64,000 nucleotides of DNA from Pseudodesulfovibrio indicus (GTDB lineage: Bacteria; Desulfobacterota; Desulfovibrionia; Desulfovibrionales; Desulfovibrionaceae): contig NZ_CP014206.1 of NCBI RefSeq assembly GCF_001563225.1, positions 620,001-684,000 of the forward strand, given 5' to 3'. The notes under the pieces were generated by a model. That model was not told where the DNA came from. It saw only the letters and a program-made list of their open reading frames with translations, and did no database searches. This document shows, in pieces, positions 23,361 to 33,262 of the stretch (position 1 is its first letter; every line of letters begins with the position of its first letter). A program made the translations under genes and the position numbers.

Positions 23361-23879
23361 ATGCGCCACCGCAACCCCCTGACCCCCCAACGCCTTTTCG
23401 GACTTTTCCTGCTCGCGCTGCTCTGCGCCGCGCCCGCCTCCGCCGCCGAAACCATCTCCGCCCGATTCCTCGGCGCGCTGGACGGCGACTCCCTGCGCGT
23501 CGTCTACCAGGGCGGCACCCTCGAAGTCCGGCTCATCGGCGTGGATGCGCCCGAATACAAGCAGGAATACAGCCGAAAAGCCAAGGAATTCACCGTCCGC
23601 TTCTGCTTCAACAAGACACTGCAACTCGAATACGACAAGGAACGCAAGGACCGTTACGGACGGCACCTCGCCTACGTCTACCACAACGGGCGGATGCTCA
23701 ACCGGGAACTCGTCCGCGCCGGTCTGGCCATCCCCATCCGCGTCAAACCCAATACCCGATACTTCGAACAATTCCTTGAGGCCGAAAAAGACGCCCGCGA
23801 AAACCGCCGGGGCTTCTGGATCAAAGGCGGCCTCGACATGACCCCCGCCCAATGGCGGAAGACACACCCCAGGAAATAG
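23361..23879 (+). CDS. Secreted thermonuclease-like (SNase) protein
   Basis: 172 aa. Signal peptide (LFGLFLLALLCAAPASAA) then a staphylococcal-nuclease fold: LDGDSLRVVY, VRLIGVDAPEY (catalytic Arg and Glu), KDRYGRHLAYVY (second Arg) and NRELVRAGLA. It would hydrolyse DNA or RNA in the periplasm or outside. The ATG at 23361 was chosen because it begins the signal peptide. A compound gene-end repeat follows; before the island arrived the next gene was the convergent murI. Confidence 0.87.
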   Translation: MRHRNPLTPQRLFGLFLLALLCAAPASAAETISARFLGALDGDSLRVVYQGGTLEVRLIGVDAPEYKQEYSRKAKEFTVRFCFNKTLQLEYDKERKDRYGRHLAYVYHNGRMLNRELVRAGLAIPIRVKPNTRYFEQFLEAEKDARENRRGFWIKGGLDMTPAQWRKTHPRK

Positions 23880-24435
23880 TGGCCTCCGGCGGGGGGAATG
23901 CCCTCGCCGGGCGGGCGTCTCCGACGGCTTAAGAACCTTTTGGAAAAGGTTCTTAAGAATCTCCCAAACTTTTTGGGTCGCTGCGCGAAGGGCGTGCGGG
24001 AGCGGGAGGACGAGTGTTGACGGAGGAGGGAGATTGCGGAACGTTGAGGGTCTATGCGGTGGGATTGGGGGGGCAGACAGGCGGTGTTCCGAAGTGTTCG
24101 CGCCGGACGGCAGCGGCGCGCGGTCAGCCGCCCGGCGCGAACCCTCCGGGACGGTGGCCCAACGCCGCAGGGCGGGAGGGTTGTACGCAACAAGCTGGCT
24201 TTGCAGCGTTTTCTGACTGCGTCCCGGTGAGAAATTTGTCTAATCGAGTCCTGACTATTCCAATAAAAAACCCGCGATTTGGGGCGGAAAAAACGGCTTG
24301 GTTCGTTCTGTGACGCGGCACGTTGTGTTGTCCGTTTTTTCCGCCCCAAATCGCCAACCGGCACGGCGGAACGTGTCCCGCACGGCCCCTTCCGCGCCGC
24401 ACGCACCCGAGCGAAGCGAGCTAGGGGATTCTTAA
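23880..24435. repeat. Compound gene-end repeat, unit 2, left part (split by the island)
   Basis: Begins with GCCTCCGGCGG at 23882, the perfect CTTAAGAACCTTTT palindrome (23928-23957) and CTCCCAAACTTTTTGG. The middle resembles unit 1. A perfect 23-bp inverted repeat (24274-24296 with 24332-24354) contains CGGAAAAAACG/CGTTTTTTCCG and could end transcription in both directions. Ends at ATTCTTAA (24428-24435), where the island starts; the continuation is at 35860. No gene seen. Confidence 0.8.
24428..24435. other. Left attachment site core
   Basis: ATTCTTAA at the junction of the split repeat (left flank GAGCGAAGCGAGC, island side AAGTACCC). Just inside lie AAAAGTACCC (24434-24443) and AAAAGTAACCC (24456-24466), possible arm-type integrase sites. 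Confidence 0.65.
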
Positions 24436-24455
24436 AAGTACCCACCACGTTTCTG

Positions 24456-24504
24456 AAAAGTAACCCTCTGCCTTGTTTTTCAAACATGGCAGGGGGTTAC
24501 TTTT
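24456..24504. repeat. 17-bp inverted repeat at the left end of the island
   Basis: AAAAGTAACCCTCTGCC (24456-24472) pairs with 24488-24504 (one G-T pair) around a 15-base loop, ending in TTTT. It could be a terminator facing the flank or a recombination site. The rest of 24436-24832 is AT-richer with no supported gene. Confidence 0.65.
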
Positions 24505-24832
24505 GGCTGGCAGCTGGTGTTCTTCGAGGTCTTGCGGTGATTTCGGAATGGAAATCACACATTTATTCACACACGTCGAGTCAAAAATACACCAATTTTT
24601 CAGATACTTATAGTGCTATTAACAAATACTATCAGCTTAAGTAAGGTAAGGAAAAAATTTCAATGGTGCCGAAGAGAAGGCCCGGAAGTCCTGGTTTTTC
24701 GGCTGTGCGGTAAGGGACGGGTGGCCTGGAGGAATACATCCTTAGGTCTGAAACTAAAAAAAGGGTATCTCCATCGGCAGGAAGTCTCTATTATTAGTTG
24801 GCCCTAAGATGGGGGACTTTACATGGGTATGC

Positions 24833-26083
24833 TTATTTCAGACTCAATCTGACCGAAAAGAGTTTCTCCTGTTCCTCGATGAACAAATCCCAGCCAAGCT
24901 TATCCACAAGCTGTGATATGAGCATCAGCCCGACCCCATGTCCTTTATGGGCCCGCCCGCCATTCTCGGCATGGGTGTCGTTCACGACAGAGAATTCACT
25001 CTCGGTCAGACGGATATGAATAACACCGCTAAAGGTGTACTGAAACGCATTGCGGATAATGTTGTTCAAAACAATACGCAGCGGGGTTTCCGGCGCATCC
25101 AGCGACACGGAAGCCAAGTCCTGCTGGACCCGGTTTCCCTTGCCTTTAAGCAGATAGGCGTTCTCCTCGATTATCGAAGAAACCAACCTTTCGATCTCCA
25201 CGTGGTTGCTTTCCAATTGATCCGACTGCTCCCGGCTGACCCATAGCAAAGTCGTAATCAAGTTACGCATGTTGGTCACGGCATTGTTCATGCGGCCCAT
25301 CGAAGTCTTGAAACGCGAATCATCGTCCGCGCCGAGGCGTTCAAGCAACTCCAGACTGTTCTGCAACACGGCAACCGGTGTGCGAAGCTCGTGACTCGCA
25401 TTGCGGAGAAAGGTTTGTTCGCGTTCAATCCCCGCCATCTGACGGCGAAGGGTATCCCGAAAGAGAAAAGCCAGTTCATTCAATTCCCGATAGGTAAAAT
25501 CCACCGGCGCATCCAGATTGTCCTTGTCCAACTCACCTGCCCATCGGCTGATGCCCTCGACAGGCAACACGATCCGGCGAAACAGAAAAAACGACATCCC
25601 GACCATGCCGACAAAGATTGCCACTCCGGATATCACGAGGAAATACATGCGCCATCTGAACATTCTGTCTATGTTCGACGACGCAAAATCATCACTAATC
25701 TCGAGCACAAAGTAGAGCATGTTACCATCAGATCGACTCCAGGGGAGTATGCAATAGTTCGTTTCGTCATCCCGCCACTCACTGTATTCGGCAACGCCTT
25801 CGACCAATTCCACTCCTACGAATCTTTCACGCACCGATTCCGGGACACCCTCCCACTCGACATAAACACGAAAATTTGCCGACCTCGGCAGAGGGGTATC
25901 CGGATCCTCCAAGTAAGCATCTTGGTAAACCCTCGCCTCAGATTGCATCCGAGACTGAACAGATACATCCAATCCGGTCATGAAATAATCGTCCAATAAG
26001 AAAGAATACAAAAAAACGAGCAATCCACTCGCACTCACCACAAACACGATGATCGTCTTCTTGATGCTTTTTTTGTTATCCAT
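24833..26083 (-). CDS. Sensor histidine kinase (island two-component system)
   Basis: 416 aa membrane kinase. TM1 about residues 10-30, a periplasmic sensor of about 125 residues, TM2 about 147-168, a HAMP-like linker, and the phosphoacceptor box FLRNASHELRTPVAVLQ with His. The ATPase domain has RIVLNNIIRNAFQYT (N box) and GHGVGLMLISQL (G2), while the usual DxGxG (G1) is replaced by VVNDTHAENGG, as in some QseC-type kinases. It overlaps the regulator gene by 8 bases. It probably senses a pump substrate and controls the adjacent efflux operon. Confidence 0.88.
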   Translation of the reverse strand: MDNKKSIKKTIIVFVVSASGLLVFLYSFLLDDYFMTGLDVSVQSRMQSEARVYQDAYLEDPDTPLPRSANFRVYVEWEGVPESVRERFVGVELVEGVAEYSEWRDDETNYCILPWSRSDGNMLYFVLEISDDFASSNIDRMFRWRMYFLVISGVAIFVGMVGMSFFLFRRIVLPVEGISRWAGELDKDNLDAPVDFTYRELNELAFLFRDTLRRQMAGIEREQTFLRNASHELRTPVAVLQNSLELLERLGADDDSRFKTSMGRMNNAVTNMRNLITTLLWVSREQSDQLESNHVEIERLVSSIIEENAYLLKGKGNRVQQDLASVSLDAPETPLRIVLNNIIRNAFQYTFSGVIHIRLTESEFSVVNDTHAENGGRAHKGHGVGLMLISQLVDKLGWDLFIEEQEKLFSVRLSLK

Positions 26084-26753
26084 CGCTGCCTCTCAATGAA
26101 ACTCCCACTCCGGGCGCGGTATGAATAAGTTGCACTGATGCAGAGCCATCTATTTTTTGCCGTAACTTGTGAAGGTGCACATTCAGGCTGTTGCTTTCCG
26201 GTACGTCATCCCCCCACAAAGCACGCTCCAAGGATCGGCGTGACACAATCTCCGGGCTCTTGGAGACCAATTCCTTGATCAATTCCCACTCGGTAGGCGT
26301 CAGATGAATAACAGCCCCTCCTCGGCGCACCTCATGGGCATGAAGGTCAATTTCCAGATCTTCCACCGTAAAAATTTTCACCTGACTGCTTCTTCGTTTA
26401 GCCAAAGCCCGGATGCGAAATAAGAGTTCCTTCATGGCAAACGGTTTGACGAGATAATCATCCGTCCCGGCAGAGAATCCCGCGACCTTATCATCAAGAG
26501 TGTCCCGCGCGGTAAGCATCAGGATAGGTGTATCAATCCCTTCCCTGCGCAGCTTCTCGCACACCCCAAGGCCATCCAGTCCGGGGACCATGATGTCCAG
26601 TAAAATGACGTCATAGGCGTTCTCCAAGGCAAGTTCCACGCCGTGAAGTCCATTGAAGGCATGATCACAGTTTATGGACTCCAACTCCAGATAATCGATC
26701 AACGATGCGGCGAGGTCCATGTCGTCCTCGACCAAGAGTGTTGTCAGAGACAT
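26076..26753 (-). CDS. OmpR-family response regulator (island)
   Basis: 225 aa. Receiver domain: LLVEDDMDL, phosphoacceptor Asp in VILLDIMVPGLDG, TAR and KPF signature residues. C-terminal winged helix: LTPTEWELIKELVSKSPEIVSRRSLERALWGDDVPESNSLNVHLHKLRQKI. The ATG at 26753 has AAGGA upstream; a longer frame to 26795 is less likely. A triple GGTTAA-type repeat in front of the efflux operon is its natural candidate target. Confidence 0.9.
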   Translation of the reverse strand: MSLTTLLVEDDMDLAASLIDYLELESINCDHAFNGLHGVELALENAYDVILLDIMVPGLDGLGVCEKLRREGIDTPILMLTARDTLDDKVAGFSAGTDDYLVKPFAMKELLFRIRALAKRRSSQVKIFTVEDLEIDLHAHEVRRGGAVIHLTPTEWELIKELVSKSPEIVSRRSLERALWGDDVPESNSLNVHLHKLRQKIDGSASVQLIHTAPGVGVSLRGSDG

Positions 26754-26851
26754 TTCAGTATCCTTCCGTATTGTAAAAAGTCCCATGGACTCCATGGGGC
26801 TTTACTAACTTTTCTTGGGTAGATTTCACCATGATTAACCCCCCCCCCGGC

Positions 26852-29800
26852 CTAGTTCTCATTCATCACCGGGACGGTAGCGGCGGGCGTGCGATCTTCT
26901 CTTTTACCTATGACCGTACGCTTCACGTTGGCCGAGAAACGGATGAGCGCGGGAATGAGAATCAACGTGATAACCGTGGCGAACAGGATACCGTAAGCCA
27001 TGGAAACCGCGGCAGGCTTCAGATATTGAGCCTGCTCCGAAGATTCCGCCAGAAGCGGGACCAAACCTAGAAAGGTGGTAATGGATGTCAGGAAGATGGA
27101 ACGCATGCGCCGCACACCCGCGGCAAGGAGGGCTTCATTCACGCCAAGTCCCCGTTCACGCTGAGCCCCATACTCCGTAACAAGCAACAGACTGTCGTTC
27201 ACCACGACTCCGCACAGGGCGAGAAGGCCAAAAAAAGACAGCAGGCTAAGCGGGTAGCCCAAAAGCCAATGCCCGCCGACGGCACCGATAAACCCGAACG
27301 GAATGGCTGCCATTATGAACAGTGGCTTGGTGTAGGACTTGAGCGGCACGGCAAGCAAGGCATAAATCACGCCCATGGTCAGGACAAACGCCCCCCACAG
27401 GGATGATGAAGCTTCGGACTCTTCCTGTACTTCGCCGGAGAAGGCAAAACCGATATCCGGGAACTCCCGGCGGAGCTGAGGGAATAGTTTTTCCTGCAAA
27501 TCTGCCAACACCTGACTGGGAGAAGTCACGGTCTTGTCCGTATCTGCCACTACGGTGGTAACCCGGTTGCCGTCACGACGATGAATCTCCACCGCCGCGT
27601 AGCCGGGCTCGAGTTCCGCAACCACGCTCAAGGGAACAAGCGCACCGGCAGCGGTACGGATACGCGTCCGCTTCAGGTCTTCGATATACCGACGCTGGTC
27701 CGCAGGATAGCGCACCTGTACCTTGACCTCGTCGCGTCCCTGTTGGAAACGTTGCGCCTCGTACCCCTGGAACCCTCCTCGCAACTGCGAGGTCAGATCG
27801 TCGAGCGTGACGCCGAGATTGCGGGCTTCGGGCTTGAGGGTAAAACGAATCTGCGGCTGGTTCGGCTTATTGTCATCCCTGACGTTGTTGACGCCGGAGT
27901 ATTGACGAAGCCGTTCCTTCAATCTGGTTGCGGCAGCCTGAAGCGTAGCCTGTTCACGCCCGCTGATGTTGATGGAGATATCTTCCATGTCCCAGCCGGT
28001 GGAGTTGTAGTTAAAGACATCCACGCCTTCCAAAGGCCCAACGGCCGTGCTCCACTCTTTGATCATGTCCACAGCCGTGATCTCCGACTCCGGCTCGAGA
28101 TCGAGTTTCCCGGTTACGGTGAAGGAAGTCGCGCTGCTGAGGTTGGTCTGTATGTCCGTAACAGGTGCGGACTCCATGCCATATTTTTCCTTCCACTCCT
28201 CATTGAGGCGAACGAGTTCGGACTCGATATGCAAGGCGTTACTCATTGCCAGGGCCTCGCCAGCTTCCTGATCCATTGTGATGGATGCGGTCAACAGGGT
28301 CCCTGGAATGTTGGGGAAAAAGACAGAACGCACTCTGCCGCTGCCAACGAGGGCAAAGACGCAAATGAGCAAACCGAGAAATACAGCCAGCGCCACTCCG
28401 GGCATATTCAACACCCGCTGCATGAACGGGACGTATATTCTTTCATTGAACAGATCGAGCCCGTGGGCCACCCACCCCTGGAGTTTTGCCAGCGGGCGCA
28501 CCAACACATTAGGTTTTGCCGTAGAATTCACGTTCACGTGGTTCAAGTGTGCAGGCAGGATGAACTTCGACTCCAGCAACGAAAAACAGAGAGCCACAAC
28601 GACCACCACAGCAAACTGGCCGAAAATCTGGCCGAACTCCCCTTTGATGAACGCCAGAGGCATAAACGCCGCAACCGTTGTCAACACGCCGAAGGTCGCA
28701 GGCGTAGCCACTTCAGACACCCCTGCGATGGTCGCTGCCGTGGTATCTCCCTCCCGTTTTCGAGTGGTGAAGATATTCTCGCCGATGACGACAGCATCAT
28801 CTACCAGTATACCAAGCACCACGATGAAACCGAAGGTCGTCATTTCGTTGATGGTATAGTTAAGGAAACTATCTCCCATCATGATGAGCGTCCCTGCAAT
28901 GGAGATGGGTATGCCCAAAGAGACCCAGAGAGCCAGACGAAGATTGAGGAACAGGGCCAGTATGGCAACAATGAACAGGATACCGCTCAAGCCATTGCTG
29001 AAGAGCAGGGAAACACGGTCCTGAATATATTGGCTTTGATCGTACCAGGGCTTGATCCCAACCCCTTGCGGAATTTGGCCGGAGTCCACCAATCCCTGCA
29101 CCACCTCCCGGGCCTCGATAGCCGCTTTGGTCACGTCTGTGCCGCCCGCGTCCACTATCTGAAGTGTAATAGCGGGTTGTCCTTGAAACCTCGTCCGGAC
29201 GAGGTCTTCTTCAAAAGTATCCCTGACGGTTGCTATATCGCCCAATGTGAGATTCGCGCCGTCCGCAGTGGTCAGGATGACAATATTACGGAATTCATCT
29301 TCACCATATGCTTGACGGTCTGCCCGCAGGGTAATGGTCGACATGTTTGTCCGCAGTTCACCACCGGAATCGCTTATCGACTCTTTGGCAATGCCCGTTG
29401 CCACGTCCCGCAAGGTCAATCCGTATGCCTGCAACGAGGCTTCATCAATCTCAATGGCGATCTCACGAACCCGTCGCCCGATATACTCGACTTTGTTGAT
29501 GCTGCCCTGCGCAAGAAGCTTTTGCCGAACCTTGTCGGCCAACTGACGAAGCGTATCATGCCTGACCTGACCATATATGCTGACGTACATGACATGTTCG
29601 TTCCACTCTTCCTGCGAGATGACCGGTTTTTCGGCAAGGCTCGGCAGAGTGGCAATGGCGTCGACCTTGCGTTTGACGTCCCGCATCATTTTATCAAGCG
29701 AGTACCCTTGTTTCGTTTCTACCACGACGGTGGAGCCGTTCCGATCCGAAGTGCTGGTGATCTCCTTGATGCCGGTCAAACCATTGACCGCTTCCTCGAT

Positions 29801-30016
29801 CTTAACGGTCACGCCTCTTTCCACCACTTCGGCAGAGCTGCTGGGGTATGCCGTGGAGATGGTTACTTTTTTTGGCGGAAACGGAGGAAAAGCCTGCAGG
29901 GGGCGATCCATGGATGTGAACACGCCACCAAACAGCACCAGCAACATCAACAAATTGGCTGCGATGGGGTTCTGGACGAACCATGCGATCATGCCGCCCA
30001 TATTTTTCTTATTCAT
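26852..30016 (-). CDS. RND efflux permease (HAE1-type, island)
   Basis: 1054 aa proton-driven pump. TM1 (NLLMLLVLFGGVFTSM, about residues 18-33), two porter loops and two bundles of membrane segments; the proton-relay acidic pair is in VVLGILVDDAVVIGENIF (about residues 400-417). Its start overlaps the adaptor gene by 8 bases. It is clearly distinct in codon use and sequence from the pump at 1100-4312. It works with the adaptor and outer-membrane factor upstream in the same operon. Drug spectrum unknown. Confidence 0.93.
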   Translation of the reverse strand: MNKKNMGGMIAWFVQNPIAANLLMLLVLFGGVFTSMDRPLQAFPPFPPKKVTISTAYPSSSAEVVERGVTVKIEEAVNGLTGIKEITSTSDRNGSTVVVETKQGYSLDKMMRDVKRKVDAIATLPSLAEKPVISQEEWNEHVMYVSIYGQVRHDTLRQLADKVRQKLLAQGSINKVEYIGRRVREIAIEIDEASLQAYGLTLRDVATGIAKESISDSGGELRTNMSTITLRADRQAYGEDEFRNIVILTTADGANLTLGDIATVRDTFEEDLVRTRFQGQPAITLQIVDAGGTDVTKAAIEAREVVQGLVDSGQIPQGVGIKPWYDQSQYIQDRVSLLFSNGLSGILFIVAILALFLNLRLALWVSLGIPISIAGTLIMMGDSFLNYTINEMTTFGFIVVLGILVDDAVVIGENIFTTRKREGDTTAATIAGVSEVATPATFGVLTTVAAFMPLAFIKGEFGQIFGQFAVVVVVALCFSLLESKFILPAHLNHVNVNSTAKPNVLVRPLAKLQGWVAHGLDLFNERIYVPFMQRVLNMPGVALAVFLGLLICVFALVGSGRVRSVFFPNIPGTLLTASITMDQEAGEALAMSNALHIESELVRLNEEWKEKYGMESAPVTDIQTNLSSATSFTVTGKLDLEPESEITAVDMIKEWSTAVGPLEGVDVFNYNSTGWDMEDISINISGREQATLQAAATRLKERLRQYSGVNNVRDDNKPNQPQIRFTLKPEARNLGVTLDDLTSQLRGGFQGYEAQRFQQGRDEVKVQVRYPADQRRYIEDLKRTRIRTAAGALVPLSVVAELEPGYAAVEIHRRDGNRVTTVVADTDKTVTSPSQVLADLQEKLFPQLRREFPDIGFAFSGEVQEESEASSSLWGAFVLTMGVIYALLAVPLKSYTKPLFIMAAIPFGFIGAVGGHWLLGYPLSLLSFFGLLALCGVVVNDSLLLVTEYGAQRERGLGVNEALLAAGVRRMRSIFLTSITTFLGLVPLLAESSEQAQYLKPAAVSMAYGILFATVITLILIPALIRFSANVKRTVIGKREDRTPAATVPVMNEN

Positions 30017-31169
30017 GGGACAGCTCGCTTTGTTTGGGGCTGACCGAAGTGCCTTCCAGGTAGGAATTCAATGGCCGGACCACGACATTCATGGCTTTCA
30101 AGTCCTCCGGTGCCCGAATGAATACTTTACCGTTTCGGCGGAAGCGGACTTCAGGTTTGATGCGACGAAGTGAGTTCCCATTGTCCGTATACCAAATATC
30201 ACCGGCCTGAGTCAGAGAGCTTTCCGGCACCGCAAAAGTGTCCTTTACCATTGCACCGGGGACCTCGGCCCGCACAAAAGTGCCGGGCAAAAGAGGCTGG
30301 CTACCATCCAACGGATTCTCCACCATGACGATGGCTATGCGTTGACGTGTTGTGTCGGATATTTGCAATTCCAGTCCCGTAAGGGTGCCCACCCATGTAT
30401 CGCGCGAATCCGTGACCGAGGTCATGGGGACCTTGGCACCAAAACGAGATCCTTCGCCCATTGCGTCGAGGTTGAGCAATGAGCACTGTTGTTCGGTCAA
30501 GGGAAAACGCACTTCAACCCGATCCGCCCCGTACACACTGCCAACCACTGTACCCGCAGTCACATATGTTCCCAGAGCAACCTTGCGTTCGATAACAGCC
30601 GCATCGTAAGGAGCCACGATCAACGTGTTCTGAAAGTCATTCCGAGCCTTGGCAACCGCGCCTTCGGCTGCCTTCACCTGCGCAAGGGCCGCTTCAAGTT
30701 GTGGCTTGCGCAACACCAGCGGTGATGCGGGGTGCCGGGCCTGTCCCATTCGTTTCCAGTCTTTTTCCGCCTGCTTCACTCGGTGTTGCTCCTGAACATA
30801 CGCAAGCTTTGCATCGGCCAATTCCCTCTCGCGCGCCGCAAGCTCCGAGCGGTATCCCACATCTTCCACCCTGGCGAGCAAGTCCCCTTTGGGGACAATT
30901 CGTCCGGCATCAAACGCCGGGGCCAGTTCGACAAGGCGGCCTGACACAGCGGACACGATGTCCGTTTTCCAGTACGGCACAGCCTTGCCGAAAGCCTGAA
31001 TCGAAGCAGTATATGTCCCGGCCTTCACCGGCTCAACGGAAACCGGCATGTCGATACGGGCCTTCTTTTCCACACTGGCCGTGACCGGCTGGGAAAACAG
31101 CCAAAAGGCAATGAGGATGGCCACACCCAAAACCGATGAGGCTAAAATGATATGCAGATATTTTTTCAT
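30009..31169 (-). CDS. RND efflux periplasmic adaptor (island)
   Basis: 386 aa membrane-fusion protein anchored by one N-terminal segment (IILASSVLGVAILIAFWLF). Lipoyl half-motifs SAVSGRLVELAPAFDAGRIVPKGD and NTLIVAPYDAAVIERKVALGTYV flank a helical hairpin (about residues 110-170). The barrel follows with VEVRFPLTEQQ. It lies 2 bases from the outer-membrane factor gene and overlaps the permease gene. Confidence 0.9.
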   Translation of the reverse strand: MKKYLHIILASSVLGVAILIAFWLFSQPVTASVEKKARIDMPVSVEPVKAGTYTASIQAFGKAVPYWKTDIVSAVSGRLVELAPAFDAGRIVPKGDLLARVEDVGYRSELAARERELADAKLAYVQEQHRVKQAEKDWKRMGQARHPASPLVLRKPQLEAALAQVKAAEGAVAKARNDFQNTLIVAPYDAAVIERKVALGTYVTAGTVVGSVYGADRVEVRFPLTEQQCSLLNLDAMGEGSRFGAKVPMTSVTDSRDTWVGTLTGLELQISDTTRQRIAIVMVENPLDGSQPLLPGTFVRAEVPGAMVKDTFAVPESSLTQAGDIWYTDNGNSLRRIKPEVRFRRNGKVFIRAPEDLKAMNVVVRPLNSYLEGTSVSPKQSELSHE

Positions 31170-31171
31170 GG

Positions 31172-32578
31172 TTACTTCTCAGTCGTCAGTTTTGCCGTGT
31201 TCAAATTGGCATTCAGGCCAGAGGCCAGCGCAAGCTGCGCGCGATTGCCCAGTTGAAGGGCGCGGACCTGCAGCAGTTGGATTTCCGTGTTCAATTCGGT
31301 TTCCTTTGCGGTCAGCAAATCGATGATGTCCGAAAGCCCTTCACGGTAGCGTTGTTCGTAATTGATGCGGCTCTGCGTGGCGTGACTCAGGGACTTTTCC
31401 AAGTGCTCCCGCCTGCGGGCCAATCCGCGTTCAGTGTCCAGACCGTTTTCAACTTCCTGCATGGCCTCAAGAACAACCTTGCGGTAATCTTCCCATGCGG
31501 CCTTGCTCTCCTCGGATTTGGCGGCAGCCGTGTCCTTGAGGCGGCCTCCCATGAATACGGGCTGAGTCAAAGCCCCTACGAGATTCCAAATGGCCTGCCC
31601 AGTTGTCAGATCGTGTATGGTTTTGGAAGTATTCGAAATGTCGGCAGTAATCTTGAAGGACGGCAGCATCGCTTTGTTGGCAGCGGCAACGTCCAAATCC
31701 GACTTTCGAACCCGATCCCAAGCGGCCTGAATATCAATGCGATCCGCCAAGACTTCGGATGGTATTCCGACCAGAGGATGAGCGACCGAGGGGAGTTCCA
31801 CATCTCCGGCAATGGTTCCGGACGGATACCGGCCGAGTAGGAGTTCCAACACGCGGCGGGCTTTGGTCAAATCCAACTCGCGTCCGGCCAGCACTTCCCG
31901 TGCAGCTTCAGACTTGGTACGTGCCGCGTCCAGATCGGTCAGATTGCCAATACCCATGTTGTACCGCTCAAGAATGATCTCTTCGGTATCAACCAGAGCC
32001 TTAATGCGGCGTCGCTCAATCGCCACGGCCCGACTATTGGCCGCGAGTTCAATCCAGGCCCGAACAACCCGAGCCGCCAAAGCATTTCGTGCAAGCATGT
32101 AGTCTCCGCTTTTGGCTTTCACATCCAACGCGTCAGCATCATTGAGATCCGCCAACCGCTGCCATAGATCCACCTCCCAACTGACGTCGGACCGGACAGA
32201 GAAAGAAGCCGTCTGACGCCCCGAAGAATTGGTTCGGGCCCCACTCCCTCCCACAGTCAATTCAGGAAGACGGGCAGAGGATGTTACGCTTAACAGCAAC
32301 CCTGCCGCCTTGAGTCGATAGGCCGTAGCCGTAAGGTCCGGATTGGCAGACAGGGCCTCAGCTATAAGAGCCCGCATTTGGGGAGTATCGATAAGTCCGG
32401 AGATATCCTTCGCCACCTCGGAGTCGGAAGCAGGCGTCTGCCACGCACCGGGCATCATCTCTTCAATCTCCGCTTTCTTGGCTGTCAGATCCATGCGAGC
32501 GGCACACCCGACAAGCACAAGGGTTAGGGCCGAGACAGCCGCCAACCGCGCAACAGAAACAGAATTGAGTATTGTCAT
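31172..32578 (-). CDS. Outer-membrane efflux lipoprotein (TolC/NodT-like, island)
   Basis: 468 aa. Signal peptide with lipobox LVGC (ALTLVLVGCAARMDL), then the duplicated helical OEP pattern: YRLKAAGLLLSVTSSARLPELTVGGSGA, VSWEVDLWQRLADLNDADAL, and in the second half ALTQPVFMGGRLKDTAAAKSEESKAAWEDYRKVVLEAMQEVENGL. First gene of the pump operon. The ATG at 32578 has GGGGG upstream; a few extra upstream codons are possible. Confidence 0.9.
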   Translation of the reverse strand: MTILNSVSVARLAAVSALTLVLVGCAARMDLTAKKAEIEEMMPGAWQTPASDSEVAKDISGLIDTPQMRALIAEALSANPDLTATAYRLKAAGLLLSVTSSARLPELTVGGSGARTNSSGRQTASFSVRSDVSWEVDLWQRLADLNDADALDVKAKSGDYMLARNALAARVVRAWIELAANSRAVAIERRRIKALVDTEEIILERYNMGIGNLTDLDAARTKSEAAREVLAGRELDLTKARRVLELLLGRYPSGTIAGDVELPSVAHPLVGIPSEVLADRIDIQAAWDRVRKSDLDVAAANKAMLPSFKITADISNTSKTIHDLTTGQAIWNLVGALTQPVFMGGRLKDTAAAKSEESKAAWEDYRKVVLEAMQEVENGLDTERGLARRREHLEKSLSHATQSRINYEQRYREGLSDIIDLLTAKETELNTEIQLLQVRALQLGNRAQLALASGLNANLNTAKLTTEK

Positions 32579-32600
32579 GACCCCCAAGTATCGAACCGGG

Positions 32601-32628
32601 GGTTAAGAAAAGGTTAACGTTTGTTAAC
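32601..32628 (-). promoter_or_regulatory. Triple direct repeat upstream of the efflux operon
   Basis: GGTTAA at 32601, GGTTAA at 32612 and TGTTAA at 32622, spaced 11 and 10 bases, 23-50 bases before the first start codon. Helical-turn-spaced direct repeats are typical of OmpR/PhoB-family binding sites, and the island encodes such a regulator. Confidence 0.55.
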
Positions 32629-33262
32629 GAAGGAAGGTTTTCATGCGATTGTACGAAAAGGTCGCAGTGCTCCACCATCCCTTGAGCCGGAGTCGATACC
32701 GCCATCCCTCTCGCCGTGGCGGCTGCTTGCGTCATGCTCGCGGGGAAATCGGCGGGAGGACAGAAACCCCTCCGCCGAACCTTGCGCGGCGATTTCTCGG
32801 GGTGATACGACAGGGCATAACCAGTCAGGTTGAGTAACCAGAAGGAGGTAAAACGTACCCAAGGCGCGTTCATAAGTTTTGACGGCAGTCTAAACTGATG
32901 AACGCTTAAATTGGCACTAACGTGCCGTAACACCAAACACTTCGCTGCCGTTCATTTCCAAACGGCACGCATTCACATCCAAACGCCAGGCTGAAGCACA
33001 GCACCCCCGCCGGACAAACGACAGGTATCTAGAAATCTGCCGTTGTCGAAATTCCCCCACGGCCACCGCTTTATGCGCAGGACGAATGAGTCTGCGTGGT
33101 GGCACCCCTTATTGAATGGATTCTCAGGATTTTTCCTTCTGTGGGAAACGGACATTGATTTGTCCCGTGTCGGTTGTTGTGTGGCGCATTCGCGCCATAG
33201 GCGGACCCGTGGGTTCGCTTTGTCCCGGGGCGCTGCCCCGAACTTCAGGAAGGAGATTCCAT
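32629..33262. other. Island intergenic region, no gene supported
   Basis: About 630 bases between the divergent efflux operon and the recombinase-like gene. Contains small palindromes (TGGCGC-ATTC-GCGCCA near 33182-33197; GGGGCGCTGCCCC near 33227, a motif also found in the gene-end repeats). Short frames here lack protein-like composition. It must hold promoters for both directions. Confidence 0.5.

Noticed and set aside
24456-24504. 17-bp inverted repeat as terminal repeat of an insertion sequence
   Set aside because: No transposase nearby and no matching repeat at the other end; the boundary is explained by the ATTCTTAA direct repeat.
24613-24807. 64-codon frame at the left end of the island
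   Set aside because: Starts in an AT-rich stretch without a ribosome site and has no protein-like pattern.
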